Shown here: positions 29,081 through 39,488 of the stretch, piece after piece
Layout of the letters: every line of letters starts with the position of its first letter
How positions within the stretch are numbered: the stretch's first letter is position 1
Notes under the pieces: generated by a model
What the model saw: the letters and a program-made list of their open reading frames with translations, nothing else
What the model was told of the DNA's origin: nothing
Databases searched by the model: none
Program-made: the position numbers and the translations under genes
Assembly: GCA_009859145.1 (NCBI GenBank)
Contig: VRVR01000062.1
Span: 1-64,000, forward strand
DNA from: Andalucia godoyi
Taxonomy: Eukaryota; Discoba; Jakobea; Jakobida; Andaluciidae
DNA: 64,000 bases
Reading direction: 5' to 3'

Positions 29081-31447
29081 TTATGCGACATAGTGGTACA
29101 CGTTTGCATTCTGGCTGTCGCGCTCCAGATACTCGCGTTCAATGAGACTTTCGATCCTCTTCTTGAGATCGGACGCCTTCATCTCAAATCGCAGCTGTGA
29201 GAAGACCACTGCAACGAGATCCTTGTGCTCCAGTCGTTTCCGAGCCTTCATGACCCGCACAATGCACGCATCGATCTGGTACTGCCGATCCTCCATGACC
29301 TTCTCGTTGGTTCGCTCTTCTTCTTCTACGGCAGCCTCCTTTGCTTGAATCTGGTTGATCTTGATTCGCACAAGTCCGTTCATGAAATCTGCGTTCCACG
29401 TGAAGGCATCACTGTCGAGCACCTCGGGGCCCTTGGAAGACTTGGACATGACACGATACTTTGCCACGGACAGCGATTGAATGGTCAGCTTCAGTTCCTT
29501 GTCGTCGATTCCAGTCATCTCCGCAAACGAACGATACGGAATGGGATCATCCGATGCGTTGAGCACAAGCAACACAAGAGCTTGCTGCAGCGAAATCACG
29601 AGTTCCTTGACGCCCTTTGGGAAGAAGGCCTTGACATTGCACGTCGAGTATGTGTACTGCCACTTGAGCCGACGGTTGTCGCGATACTTGTCGCCGTAGA
29701 ACTTGGCAAACACTTCCATGTAGCGAGTCAGATCAGGGGGTAAAATGATGGAGGACGACCCCGATCCAGAAGACCCCGATCCCCCAGCCTTTTCGGCTTT
29801 TCCATCTCCGGAATCACGACCACCCGCGGAGCTCGGCCAGTAGCCGGCCGTGAGAACAGAAACGTTCAGGTCAAATCCCCGCAGTTCTCCATACACCTTG
29901 TGTTCTTTGAAGCTCTTCATGATATCCTTGCTCACCTCCATGTCCTTGAACATGCCTTCAATTCGGGTTGTATACGGTGCCCCGCACTCGGCCTTTAATT
30001 TTGAAATCATCATCTTCTCGGCGTCAATCGACGCCGACTTTCCAAGCAACAGCCTCTTTGCCAAGTCGTTCTTGTAGAAGGCCTCGAACACATCCTTTGA
30101 ATGCAAGCATCGGAATAAGACGAGAACACGGTCGCACAGTTGCTCCAATTCCGCCTCCGTCTGCTCCTTGTTCGCGCTCTTCAACTTTGAGTCTAAAAAC
30201 TTTGCCATGAGCTCTGCAGGCTTGTTTCTCCGCAGATTGACCACTGAATCGAGCGCCTCTTGCTGCGCATACGTGAACTGGCTGTCTGCCTGAAAAGACT
30301 TTTGAATAACCGACTCGCAATGGACTGTGAGGTCCAGCAGTTGCTGAATCATTGTTGCATCGCCCTCGAGATTCTGGACAACCGCAACGCCACACTTCTT
30401 AATGTATGATAGAAACTCCTTTTTCAACGCATCGAGGCCGCTGGATTGCTTCTTGAACAGTAGGTACAGCCTTGCTAGGTCGTCGAATCTGCTTTCTGTC
30501 ATCATCAGCTCGAACCCCTTGTCCAGCAGAACCTGAATGTGAGCTCCTACAAGCTCAAACTCAACAATGCGGACCAATTCTCTGCCGGTAGCATGATCCG
30601 CATACTTGTGTCCTCGAAGCGACTCTTGTGAGACCCTCTTTTCCACATGAACAAGGTACGCTGGGATTTCCGAGCCTCCGTGACGGCCCATCCACTGCGT
30701 GGATTCCGCAAGATAAAATGCCTTTGAAGACTTTAAGAAAAACGGAGCGAACTGCGCGCTGTAGATCCCTAGATCGAGAAACATACGCACGAGCATTTCC
30801 AGTGCCTGCGGATGCGACAGCGATTCGCCAGCTCGCTCGCCGTTCAGCATGTCCAGTGCGGCAGACACTGTGTACTCGGCCACTCTGTTGTCCGCCAGCA
30901 GCACAGCGTCTCGGAACTGCACAAGTCCGTAGTGCCATATACTCTTGAACTGCGTCTGGTGCTTCACATGGTCGATTTCCATTTCCATAAAGATGTTGCG
31001 CAGCGTCGATAGCTGCGACACATAGTCCGACCACGTCCGTGTCAACAAGTCCAGGTACGACGATGAAACTCCCAGCGTCTCTCTCGCAGCAGACGCTTCC
31101 GCTCCCGACGACGCTCCCGACGACGCTCCTTGGCTGGAGACAACAATAGCAGCAAACTGCGTATTGCCCGCGAGTGCCGATGCGACCTTCCGTGCATGCA
31201 CGTCGACCATTTGCTTGAATTCGGCGTCGAAAAGGCCAAACAAAGCCGAGGCGCGATGCTCAACACACATGTCCTTGACGCCCTGGTACAGCTCCTCCAT
31301 TGATATAAACGACGCTGCATGCGTCCGAATGCCCGTCATTGCATCTTTCAGCTTCGCCCATACCTGCGAAAAGTACTCTGCGTCCACTCGTGGCTTCTCT
31401 TTGAGCGGCTGGATCGTGATCTTACGAGGCCCGCTGCTCCTGATCAT
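29081..31447 (-). CDS. CUL4: Cullin, CUL4-like E3 ubiquitin ligase scaffold
   Basis: The protein has 788 residues. The N-terminus (ITIQPLKEKPRV ... SMEELYQGVKDMC) matches the CUL4 start that binds DDB1. Cullin repeats follow. The C-terminal cullin-homology domain has KRLLLGKSASIDAEKMMISK and LKWQYTYSTC, for Rbx1 binding. The neddylation block is DRQYQIDACIVRVMKARKRL (acceptor Lys in RVMKARK). The winged-helix end is DLKKRIESLIEREYLERD, finishing YHYVA as in CUL4. A short Gly/Ser-rich insert (about residues 560-580) lies in the cullin-homology domain. It acts in CRL4 ubiquitin ligases (DNA damage, replication licensing). It is divergent from the RRM gene. Confidence 0.92.
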   Translation of the reverse strand: MIRSSGPRKITIQPLKEKPRVDAEYFSQVWAKLKDAMTGIRTHAASFISMEELYQGVKDMCVEHRASALFGLFDAEFKQMVDVHARKVASALAGNTQFAAIVVSSQGASSGASSGAEASAARETLGVSSSYLDLLTRTWSDYVSQLSTLRNIFMEMEIDHVKHQTQFKSIWHYGLVQFRDAVLLADNRVAEYTVSAALDMLNGERAGESLSHPQALEMLVRMFLDLGIYSAQFAPFFLKSSKAFYLAESTQWMGRHGGSEIPAYLVHVEKRVSQESLRGHKYADHATGRELVRIVEFELVGAHIQVLLDKGFELMMTESRFDDLARLYLLFKKQSSGLDALKKEFLSYIKKCGVAVVQNLEGDATMIQQLLDLTVHCESVIQKSFQADSQFTYAQQEALDSVVNLRRNKPAELMAKFLDSKLKSANKEQTEAELEQLCDRVLVLFRCLHSKDVFEAFYKNDLAKRLLLGKSASIDAEKMMISKLKAECGAPYTTRIEGMFKDMEVSKDIMKSFKEHKVYGELRGFDLNVSVLTAGYWPSSAGGRDSGDGKAEKAGGSGSSGSGSSSIILPPDLTRYMEVFAKFYGDKYRDNRRLKWQYTYSTCNVKAFFPKGVKELVISLQQALVLLVLNASDDPIPYRSFAEMTGIDDKELKLTIQSLSVAKYRVMSKSSKGPEVLDSDAFTWNADFMNGLVRIKINQIQAKEAAVEEEERTNEKVMEDRQYQIDACIVRVMKARKRLEHKDLVAVVFSQLRFEMKASDLKKRIESLIEREYLERDSQNANVYHYVA

Positions 31448-32071
31448 CTCGCGCTCTCCCTCCCCCTGTGGCCCCTCCTTGGATACAAAACCAGTTCAAT
31501 CCGTTACACAACACACGCGGAAATTTAAATAATTATTTAATTTACTATTTATTATTATAAGAAAAGAACGCAAAAGAAACAGGAAAGAATGTGGAATTCG
31601 GGAAATCAATTGAAAATTCGATATCGAAGAGATGGCACAGTAAGGACACTCGGGGAAAAAAAGGCACGCTATCGTCCTACTCGCCCCATTCTCACTCATC
31701 CTTCCCTATCTAACCCTCTCTGGTGTTTTCCTGCTGTAGTTTACTTTTTTTGACTGCCCCCACAAGCTCGGGGGTCCTTTTGTCCTTAAACAAACTGCCC
31801 GCTCAATGATAGCTTCGTCGAGAGACGAATTCCGACTGCAGCATTCCGCTCGTCTTATGTATTTTCCTTTTTCTTTTGTTTTCAGCTTTTCCTTCGTTTT
31901 GTTCTTTGGTATTTGCTTTGGAGTTGTTTTTCGATTTCGTTGTTGCTGTTGCTGTTGCTGTTGTTATTGGTATTGGTATTGGTATTGGTATTGGTATTGG
32001 TATTGGTATTGGTATTGGTATTGGTTTATTGTTTTCTTTATTGGTGAGGCTGTGAACGAGTGCGAAACAAT
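31448..32071. promoter_or_regulatory. Divergent CUL4/RRM intergenic region with hexanucleotide array
   Basis: It is 624 bp between divergent genes. The RRM-proximal end holds a (TTGCTG)n stretch (about 31939-31964) followed by about 11 tandem TATTGG units (31965-32031), ending 40 bp before the ATG at 32072. T-rich elsewhere. Confidence 0.6.
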
Positions 32072-33862
32072 ATGAGCGCGTCGGTCCCTTCTCGAACTAT
32101 ATACATTGGAAATCTGGATCCGCGGACAGACGAGGCAAGTCTGGCGTTGTTGTCGTCTCCTTTTGGACTGGTTCGGCACATCAAGCTTGTGCGTGATCGG
32201 CAGACGGGACTGAGTCTTGGGTATGGATTCGTCGAGTTCCAGTCGCATGATGCCGCCCGACTTGCGCTCGACTCGCTTTCTCGCTCTCAATCAGACCTCA
32301 AGCTTCGGTGGGCTAACACCCTCAATCCATCCATTCAATCGCAATCGCAGCCGCAATCGCAGCCGCAATCGCAATCGCAACACAGTTATCCTATGAACGG
32401 CACCGTAGGCACATCTTGGGCTGGCTCTGGTTCTGGGAGTGGGAATGGGAGCCTGATGGGCGCTCCAATGACTGCGCCATCGGCTGCTGGCTCGTACTCG
32501 ACGGCCACAAATCCGCATCCGCATTCTTCAAGCGTCGGAGCCTATCCGCCACAGCACATGCAATTTGCAAATGCCAACAATTATGGCGGCAGTCATCATC
32601 ATGCGAGCTATCGGAATGGATCGTCTCGGCCGAGCGTAGAACATGCTGTAGACGGCAGCAACGGCAGCGGTGGTGGTGTTGCGACGGACGGTGGCGCTGC
32701 GGATGCCGTGGGCTTTCAGGTATTTGTCGGTGATCTGCCGAATGAAATTGTGTCGAATGAGCTGTACAATTCGTTTGCAAAGTTTGGGAGAATTGTCGAA
32801 CATCGGATCATGCTGGAACCCGTTACCGGTCGTTCTCGAGGCTATGCATTCGTCACGTTTGCGACGCAGGAATCGGCTGCGAATGCGATTGCGGAAATGA
32901 AGGACGCAACGATTGGCGGACGGCGGATTAGAGTCAACTGGGCTGTGCAGAGAGCAAATCCGTTTACCGTCGATCCATCATTGAGCAAAGACCCAAGAGT
33001 AATGTCGGAATATGATAGCGTGCTGCGTGCGTCTTCGTTCCGCAATCATACTGTATACGTCGGGCTGGGTTTCGGAAACCCAAATTCCAGTGCGTCGGCT
33101 TTGGCTTCGGCTTCGGCTTCGGCTTCGGCTTCGGCTTTGGCTTCCCCTCCGACTTCACCCTCCGAAACACTACACTCCCTTGGCTCTGTTGAACCGCGGC
33201 AACAACAACACCAGCAACAGCAGTCGCCACCTGAAGGCGACGGTGCGAACGCGGACGAGAAAAAGGAGAACACCCATGCTGCGACAATAACTGAATCCAT
33301 GTTGCAAGATCTGTTTGGGCGCATTGGGCCAGTTCGAGATGTGCGACTGATGGCGGATCGTTCGTATGCATTCGTGCACATGACATCGCACGAGTACGCT
33401 GCGCTTGCCATTGTGCTTCTGAATGGCCACGAGATTGTTCCTGGACGGACGATCCGATGTTCATGGGGTCGTGAGAAGTTCAGTGGTCAGCAACAAGTGT
33501 CGCAAGGAGGCTACTCCCCGATGTTTCCCTTTTACCCCATCGTGATTCCTCATGGACACCTGCAGCCACAGCCTGTGCAAGTGCCCGGGCAAGGACAAGG
33601 GCACGGACAGGGACAGGGACAGGGACAACCGCAATCGCAATCACTGCAGGGACAGCCTTCCGCGCAGGGACAGGAGGTGCCGATGATGGGATGGGGCTAC
33701 TACACAGTTCCGCCATACGTCCCTCATCCTGCACACGTCGTATATGTCCCTTCGCAAAGTAGTCCGGGATCTGTGTCGTCGACGGGGTCTGCTCCAATGT
33801 TGAATCCCAACCCGCCGCCTGCACACCGCGCTGGCAATGCCGCGTCGGCAAGTTCCGCTTGA
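32072..33862 (+). CDS. Three-RRM RNA-binding protein, TIA-1/PUB1/Nam8-like
   Basis: The protein has 596 residues from the ATG at 32072. RRM1 (about 7-85) has TIYIGNLDPRT (RNP2) and LGYGFVEF (RNP1). RRM2 (about 210-290) has FQVFVGDLPNEI and SRGYAFVTF. RRM3 (about 410-475) lacks a canonical first strand but has RSYAFVHMTSHEYAALAIV and IRCSWGREK, very like TIA-1 RRM3. Linkers are Gln/Ser- and Ser/Ala-repeat tracts from hexanucleotide repeats, and the C-terminus has a GQGQGQ/Pro-rich low-complexity tail. This organisation is that of TIA-1/Pub1/Nam8 proteins, which bind U-rich RNA in splicing or stress granules; which of these roles applies cannot be decided. Confidence 0.85.
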   Translation: MSASVPSRTIYIGNLDPRTDEASLALLSSPFGLVRHIKLVRDRQTGLSLGYGFVEFQSHDAARLALDSLSRSQSDLKLRWANTLNPSIQSQSQPQSQPQSQSQHSYPMNGTVGTSWAGSGSGSGNGSLMGAPMTAPSAAGSYSTATNPHPHSSSVGAYPPQHMQFANANNYGGSHHHASYRNGSSRPSVEHAVDGSNGSGGGVATDGGAADAVGFQVFVGDLPNEIVSNELYNSFAKFGRIVEHRIMLEPVTGRSRGYAFVTFATQESAANAIAEMKDATIGGRRIRVNWAVQRANPFTVDPSLSKDPRVMSEYDSVLRASSFRNHTVYVGLGFGNPNSSASALASASASASASALASPPTSPSETLHSLGSVEPRQQQHQQQQSPPEGDGANADEKKENTHAATITESMLQDLFGRIGPVRDVRLMADRSYAFVHMTSHEYAALAIVLLNGHEIVPGRTIRCSWGREKFSGQQQVSQGGYSPMFPFYPIVIPHGHLQPQPVQVPGQGQGHGQGQGQGQPQSQSLQGQPSAQGQEVPMMGWGYYTVPPYVPHPAHVVYVPSQSSPGSVSSTGSAPMLNPNPPPAHRAGNAASASSA

Positions 33863-34301
33863 TTGCGATGTGCAGCAATACAATTGGTATGAATAACGTC
33901 AGAGAAAATGCAAAAGGGAAAACACACATCGTCAAGAAAAAAAGGGATAATCGAACAAGATTCTAAAAAGAAGGTGTGAATGAGAACAAAAGGAGAATCA
34001 ACCCAAGCAGTGTCTCGGTGTCGATTCATCCTCCGATCCGCCGATTCACCGAAAGACATGGCAATTGCTCTCTGTTGCGGTAGCCGTGCGAGTCCTTGGT
34101 TCGGAGTCCGTTTTTTGCCTTGTTTTTCTTTTTCTTTTTTTCCCCCCACCACCCTTCTATAGGCGATAATATTGATTGTTTTTAGTGCGCTTATTCTTTC
34201 AATAGATGACGATGTAGCCAAATACACAAAATTTACAATTAAAGAGAGGAATTTACTGTGGCAAAGCCGTAAGCGGAGCCAATCTTCGGTTTGCACTCCT
34301 T
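33863..34301. other. Convergent 3' intergenic region
   Basis: It lies between the RRM gene and GCP2, with a T/C-rich patch near 34125-34150. No gene is supported. Confidence 0.6.
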
Positions 34302-37061
34302 TTAGAAACGCCCCAGGCTCCCGGGCTGTCTGCTGGGTGCGGCATGCGCGGCAGGGCTGACGTCACGACGCTCCTCCGGCGACGGTACAGCGCTGGGCAC
34401 TCGCGAGGTTGCAGTGTACATGGCACTTGATGACCAGTAGAACTCGTTGAAGTCCATTCGGAAAGCGAGGAATCGGAGCGACTCGTGGTTCTTCTGCGAA
34501 GTGATTAAACTGAAAAAGTCAAAGAACAAGTGGCGGAACTGCTGTTGCATATCCTCCAGAATCTGCACGATGACCGGGTGGATTTTGCGGCGGACAGCAG
34601 TTGATACGTGCAGTCCTTCTTCTGCGTTCCGGTGATTTTTCGTCAAGAACACATGCCGGGGGAAACCGGAGACGGAATCCGTTGCAGACAGTTCTTCCTT
34701 TTCGTCGTGTACAGAACTCTCGAACCTCGAAGCGGACAGAACAGTAGAGCCCCATTCTCCAGCATCCGTCTTCTTGACCATCTGTGCTTGCAAATCGTCT
34801 CGACGTTCGCACTCGTTCCGTGCTTCGTGATAGATCTTGTCAAACAGCTGCAGCGCCTTCAGAATAAACTTGACGAGCTCTCGCAGCTTTTCACGGACTC
34901 CCTTGGTGGACTCTCCCAGCAGGGAAGAACGCACAATGTCCTCAAGGAATCTCTGGTGGGCCTTGATCATGTCATCCAGATGATTCGCCTTTTCAAAATC
35001 ATCCATCATTTGGACCCACGAAGCTTCAAGAACCTCAAACATCAGATAATACTGAAGATTCGCAATGCAGTGCGACATTTCGTTTCGTAAAAGCTGGCAC
35101 GGTCTCATGAGCTTTTGTGCGATGTCCGAGTCACGATGAGACTGCATAGTGTGAAAGAGCGTCATGTGTCTCTTCCATTCGTGACACAAACCCGATTCGA
35201 CGCGTTTAAGTTTCCACAACAGAGAAAAGACGCGCAAGTAGCGGGTCATCACCGACCTTGAAAAGATGGTATCAAGCGGCGCCGACACCCGATAGTCCAG
35301 AGAAAACACATCCCAGCCTTCGTCTCCAGGTGCCTCTTCTGTCAGTCGCACATCGAGGTTCTCAAGAACAAACAAATCATCAAACTGTGCGTTCGATCCG
35401 CGAATCGCAGATTCCAGGACAGCAAGAACGTTGTGACGCATGACCTGCGATGCAGGTTTCGAGAGTTCGGGAGACAAGAGCTCCATCAAGTACTGGATAA
35501 AGTCTCCTTGGCCGAGCAACACATATCGTTTCAGTGCTGAGAGATGCTGCACCAAGTGGAACTTGTTTAACAGGAGAGTCTTGAGATGTACGCTCACGGC
35601 CTTTGAAATGTCTTCGACAAGGGCCGGAAGCGAAGCGTATGTCAAAATCTCGTGCACAAACAGAGAAGCGGGCACTGTGTAGGACCGATCGGAGCACGAG
35701 TCTCGAATAAAATGCAACGTCTTGCCGACGAGAAGAATATTCTTCGCAACTTGAATCGGCAACAACGACGGGACCAGGGATTCTTCCAGCATGTACCGAT
35801 CATTCCAAATGTTGGAGGTGCCAGTGTTTGCGGCGTGGATGTGAACGAAAAACTCTTTGAACGGGTCTTCAAGTTCTCCACGGAACATCCAAGCGTGAAT
35901 CATGGCGAACAGCGGTAGCGACGACTTGTCCAAAATCTGTTTGATCATGGATGCCACCTGCGGATCTCCATGCGCACTGTATTTGTGCAGCAGCGACAAG
36001 AGCGCCCCGCCCTTGACGTTAAACAATGTAGTCTGTTCCAATAGCACTGCAAGAATAGACAGCAGTTTTCTCGGGTCTTGCGCCCATAGCCACAGTTTCT
36101 TGAGAGAGAGCTGTTCCCGAGATGCCGAGGATTCGAGAATCGCGACCAACCGGAAGTATTCGGCAAGATGCGATTGGACGGACGCGTGGAAAGCCTGAAG
36201 CACCAGGCCCGATCCTCCTCCACCACTGCCTGCTCCGTGCGCATCCAGAAATGAACGAATGTGTGTGTACAACCATCCACATTCGGCAATGCACGACACA
36301 ATTTCTCGAAATCCGGGCGAGACAACCACCGATGGATCCACTGCATAATGCGACAGATGAGCCGACGATCCATATGAAAGTTTCACATACTGACCGTCGA
36401 TCCCCTGCAGCACAAACAAGCAGTCCTTGATCAACGACGACTCTGGAATCTGCATTGTCGACAACTGCTGCAGCAACGGCGAAGAATACGCTCGCAGCTG
36501 CGCATCCTTGTCCGACTTCGAAGCATCGGCTTGCAATGTCGCGGCATTAAGTGTATTTTCCTTGCCAACACTCGATTGCAAACTCGACTGCTGCTGTCGC
36601 GAGTGGACATTTGGAAGTAGCGTCGGTCCGATTGACACACTACTACTGCTGCTACTACTATTGCTGCTGCTGGAACTACTGCCCATCATCATGTGCTGTT
36701 GCTGCTGCCCACCGGAAAGCGAGTGCAGCAAATACAGAATCGCCCAGGGCTTTGAAACGACCCGCGACCGCGACTCGATGCGGGAAATGAGCTCCGACAC
36801 CCGAACTGCGTCTTGCATTTTCTGGTTTTTCATCAGTTTCTTATTGATTATCTGCGACACAGCCGCCGTATCGCCTGCAACAGACGGCGACAACCGACTT
36901 GACATGATCCGGAGCACATAAGGAAGCATCCTCTTCACAAACGCAGACTCGCCATGTTCCCCATGCTCGTCATTCTCTGCTGAATCACTGGTCTTTGCCT
37001 TGCCGTCAAACCGCCGCACCAGATCCTGCAGCAGCGAAGTCAGCCGTGCAGAATCCATCAT
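34302..37061 (-). CDS. GCP2: Gamma-tubulin complex component 2 (GCP2/Spc97)
   Basis: The protein has 919 residues. The signature of the N-terminal GCP domain is IKDCLFVLQGIDGQYVKL (about 215-232), which in GCP2 follows PLI/SLI. The second domain includes WKLKRVESGLCHEWKRHM and a block with FLEDIVRSSLLGES, and ends with LRFLAFRMDFNEFYWSSS. It is a core subunit of the gamma-tubulin small complex (with GCP3), nucleating microtubules. The first 60 and about 120-190 residues are Ser/Gln-rich and species-specific, and the last 30 are Pro/Arg-rich. Two ATGs stand in tandem at the start; I take the first. Length is near that of human GCP2 (902). Confidence 0.9.
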   Translation of the reverse strand: MMDSARLTSLLQDLVRRFDGKAKTSDSAENDEHGEHGESAFVKRMLPYVLRIMSSRLSPSVAGDTAAVSQIINKKLMKNQKMQDAVRVSELISRIESRSRVVSKPWAILYLLHSLSGGQQQQHMMMGSSSSSSNSSSSSSSVSIGPTLLPNVHSRQQQSSLQSSVGKENTLNAATLQADASKSDKDAQLRAYSSPLLQQLSTMQIPESSLIKDCLFVLQGIDGQYVKLSYGSSAHLSHYAVDPSVVVSPGFREIVSCIAECGWLYTHIRSFLDAHGAGSGGGGSGLVLQAFHASVQSHLAEYFRLVAILESSASREQLSLKKLWLWAQDPRKLLSILAVLLEQTTLFNVKGGALLSLLHKYSAHGDPQVASMIKQILDKSSLPLFAMIHAWMFRGELEDPFKEFFVHIHAANTGTSNIWNDRYMLEESLVPSLLPIQVAKNILLVGKTLHFIRDSCSDRSYTVPASLFVHEILTYASLPALVEDISKAVSVHLKTLLLNKFHLVQHLSALKRYVLLGQGDFIQYLMELLSPELSKPASQVMRHNVLAVLESAIRGSNAQFDDLFVLENLDVRLTEEAPGDEGWDVFSLDYRVSAPLDTIFSRSVMTRYLRVFSLLWKLKRVESGLCHEWKRHMTLFHTMQSHRDSDIAQKLMRPCQLLRNEMSHCIANLQYYLMFEVLEASWVQMMDDFEKANHLDDMIKAHQRFLEDIVRSSLLGESTKGVREKLRELVKFILKALQLFDKIYHEARNECERRDDLQAQMVKKTDAGEWGSTVLSASRFESSVHDEKEELSATDSVSGFPRHVFLTKNHRNAEEGLHVSTAVRRKIHPVIVQILEDMQQQFRHLFFDFFSLITSQKNHESLRFLAFRMDFNEFYWSSSAMYTATSRVPSAVPSPEERRDVSPAAHAAPSRQPGSLGRF

Positions 37062-38219
37062 TGCCCTCCCAAATCGAACCGTACCAAAAAAAAAATTGCC
37101 TTTTGATGTTGTTGTTGTTTTGTTTGTTTGTTTGTTTTTTTAAATACATGTGGAAGAAAGCGGAGGGGAAAGCAAAAAGAAAGAGAAGTGAATGAAAGAA
37201 AAAAGCAAAGCGGGAAACGGTCAGCAAGCAGACAGCAGCGTCAGTCGTCAAACAGAAGAAGGAAAAAATAGTCAGAGCTGGAGCTGCAGAGTCAGAGCGC
37301 GCGGCGGGACAACTACGATCAGTGGCATACGGCAGTTGAAATCGTTTCGTTTTTTCTGAACACAGCCGCTGGGATAGTGTTTGTCCTCTTCAGTTGCTTC
37401 GTCGTGGACTACAGCATCTTTGTATTCAGCAGCTTTGGTTATCAGATGCTGGTGAAAACGTCGTATCCGGTCAAAGAAGGTGCGACAGCCAGGGTCAACA
37501 TTGCTCGTCGTGACCGCTGGATAATAACTCGTCAAAGTCATGCACACGGAAGTAAACATAAACAGGCACGGTCGTTTTTTGGTTTCGCTTTTTAATTCAA
37601 ATGTGGGCGTGAGTGCGCTGGGAAGACGCGTTCGCCTGCCGCCGAGTCGCAGCGCACTGCCAAGAGGCGAACTTCCAAGACACGATCTCCAATCCCCAGC
37701 ACGCAGGGGTAGCCAACCCCAAGCAGAAGCCTCAGGGACCGTCTCTTGCAGAACTCGTGGTTTTCTGCTACGATGCACCAGGCGCAGTCGCAGTCGCAGT
37801 CGCAAAACCCCACCGTCTTCCTACCGCCTCTTCCTCTCGTATCCCCAGTTGCATCAATCGCTGCAACTGAGGACACGAAAGCGCCTGCTGCTAGGGCCGT
37901 CAGAATCAAAATGCACCCTTCTCAGGAACACCGTGTCACGCTGAGAAAGTGGCCCACGGATTGATCGAGATTGGAAACGGAGCGCGGAACATCTATCTGA
38001 AGAACGCCGTGAGGCGTGTTGGGGACCTATCCCCTTCCTGGCAACGCGATGCAAGATTGAATATGCATCTCTCTTCGTAGATATGCAGCATGTTCAGTGC
38101 ATAATGTAGGCGCTGGGATAAACGCACACGGAAAACCCGGAACGATGACAGCGGGCGGGAGAAGAGAGAAATCAATTCAAATGTATTTTTATTAAACAAC
38201 TTCAATATCTGTAGTGTTT
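37062..38219. other. Intergenic region containing repeat copy C
   Basis: It is the upstream region of GCP2 and 3' flank of the gene at 38220. 37377-38112 is repeat copy C; the rest is T-rich and A-rich low complexity with no gene. Confidence 0.6.
37377..38112 (-). repeat. Interspersed repeat, copy C (divergent core)
   Basis: In reverse orientation, 38112 down to about 37890 matches the left end of copy A (765-990). About 37640 down to 37377 matches parts of 1065-1425. Between them, copy C has about 230 bp unrelated to copy A in place of the GTAGTGACACGTGG...GGCGTAGGCG stretch. Its sequence stops matching after the point equivalent to 1425, so the right end is missing. Confidence 0.8.
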
Positions 38220-39488
38220 TTAGAACGAGTCGAGAAAGGATCGAAGAGAGACGCGCTTCTTGGTTCCGTCGGCATTCTCGGCAAAGGATATTCTCCAGTT
38301 TCCTTGTTTGGATGGAACACGCTGGATCTGATGCAATCGGGAAACGGGCGGCATGTCTGCAACATCCACGGAGTCCTCGTCGACGACGGTCACCATTCGC
38401 TTGTTCTGACTCCTGTGATCTGATTTGGGATTGGAGGTCGCAGGCCCCAGAAGAGCAGCGGATCCAGATGTCAGCACAAAAGACGACGAGACCGGCAGAT
38501 CGAAGCCTACCTTGTCATTCGCAGGACGATCATCGTCTGGTGTTGCTGCTGATTCGTCGTGGACAAGCAGCTGAGACTCTGGTTGTGGTGCATTTCTCCG
38601 AAGCTGGCTGCTTCGTTTGGACTGCACCGCAGCCGGCAGATCCGGAATCATAATGTCAAGTAGATCAAGCGGATCAGAGATTTGCACCTCCCCGAAAGCT
38701 TCTCTGGGTCCTTCTGAGTCGTGCCGACGCACTGCCATGCCGACTGACTGGCCCGAGGAATGCGACGGCGCTTCGCTCCCGAAGCGCCTCCTTACGCGGT
38801 CGCGAACATCACTGAACATCAAGTCGTCCATGATGGCACTCGCACTCAGCTTCTCCTGTTCCGTACCGCAAGTCTTGTCCACTGCGCCATCGCTGCGCAC
38901 ACCAACCTCCTTTGCACTCGTTGTCAGCACTGCATCCGAGATCTCGACATCAGAGTCACCAGAATCAATGTGAAGCACGGTTCTTCGAGGTTCCAGTGTA
39001 GTTGGCTTTGGTGCTGTGGCTGCCGCTCTTTTCTTTGCTGGCGGTTGCCTGACGGGTGCGTCATCCGTCCAAATGTCATTTTCCGAGGATCCAAGGTCCA
39101 GGACTCGCTTCGAGGAACCACCGGAACCGCCCTGCGTCTCCGCAGCCGCAGAATGCCTGTGTGCCGATGTCGACTTGCCGTGAGACAGCGCTTGGGAAAC
39201 GGCATTCGCCGACGGCGTCGCCGGGATTGCTGACATGTCATGAACTGCCAGAGAAAGATCTGCATCTACGGTAGATGAACTCGTGCTCTTGGACACGGAC
39301 CGGGACTTCACAGGCTGCGGAGCCGGATTCTTGAGCATGGAAGGGAGTACCCGACTCCGTGTAGACTGACTCATCTTTCCCCGGCGAGCCGATTGCGAGT
39401 CTCTTACTTCCCAATCTTCAGATAAACCCGCTGGACCGAAATGAAACACTGCCGTCAGATGGACGCCCGCGGAAGAAGCCGCATGCAT
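38220..39488 (-). CDS. Unrecognised Ser-rich, probably nuclear protein
   Basis: The protein has 422 residues from the ATG at 39488; a second candidate start is residue 39 (MSQSTRSRV). It is low in hydrophobic stretches, rich in Ser/Asp/Pro, with basic patches (PPAKKRAAA, KSRSVSK) that could be nuclear localisation signals. The C-terminal 35 residues are the most protein-like part (NWRISFAENADGTKKRVSLR, then SFLDSF). No catalytic or structural domain is recognisable and no function is assigned. Confidence 0.6.
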   Translation of the reverse strand: MHAASSAGVHLTAVFHFGPAGLSEDWEVRDSQSARRGKMSQSTRSRVLPSMLKNPAPQPVKSRSVSKSTSSSTVDADLSLAVHDMSAIPATPSANAVSQALSHGKSTSAHRHSAAAETQGGSGGSSKRVLDLGSSENDIWTDDAPVRQPPAKKRAAATAPKPTTLEPRRTVLHIDSGDSDVEISDAVLTTSAKEVGVRSDGAVDKTCGTEQEKLSASAIMDDLMFSDVRDRVRRRFGSEAPSHSSGQSVGMAVRRHDSEGPREAFGEVQISDPLDLLDIMIPDLPAAVQSKRSSQLRRNAPQPESQLLVHDESAATPDDDRPANDKVGFDLPVSSSFVLTSGSAALLGPATSNPKSDHRSQNKRMVTVVDEDSVDVADMPPVSRLHQIQRVPSKQGNWRISFAENADGTKKRVSLRSFLDSF

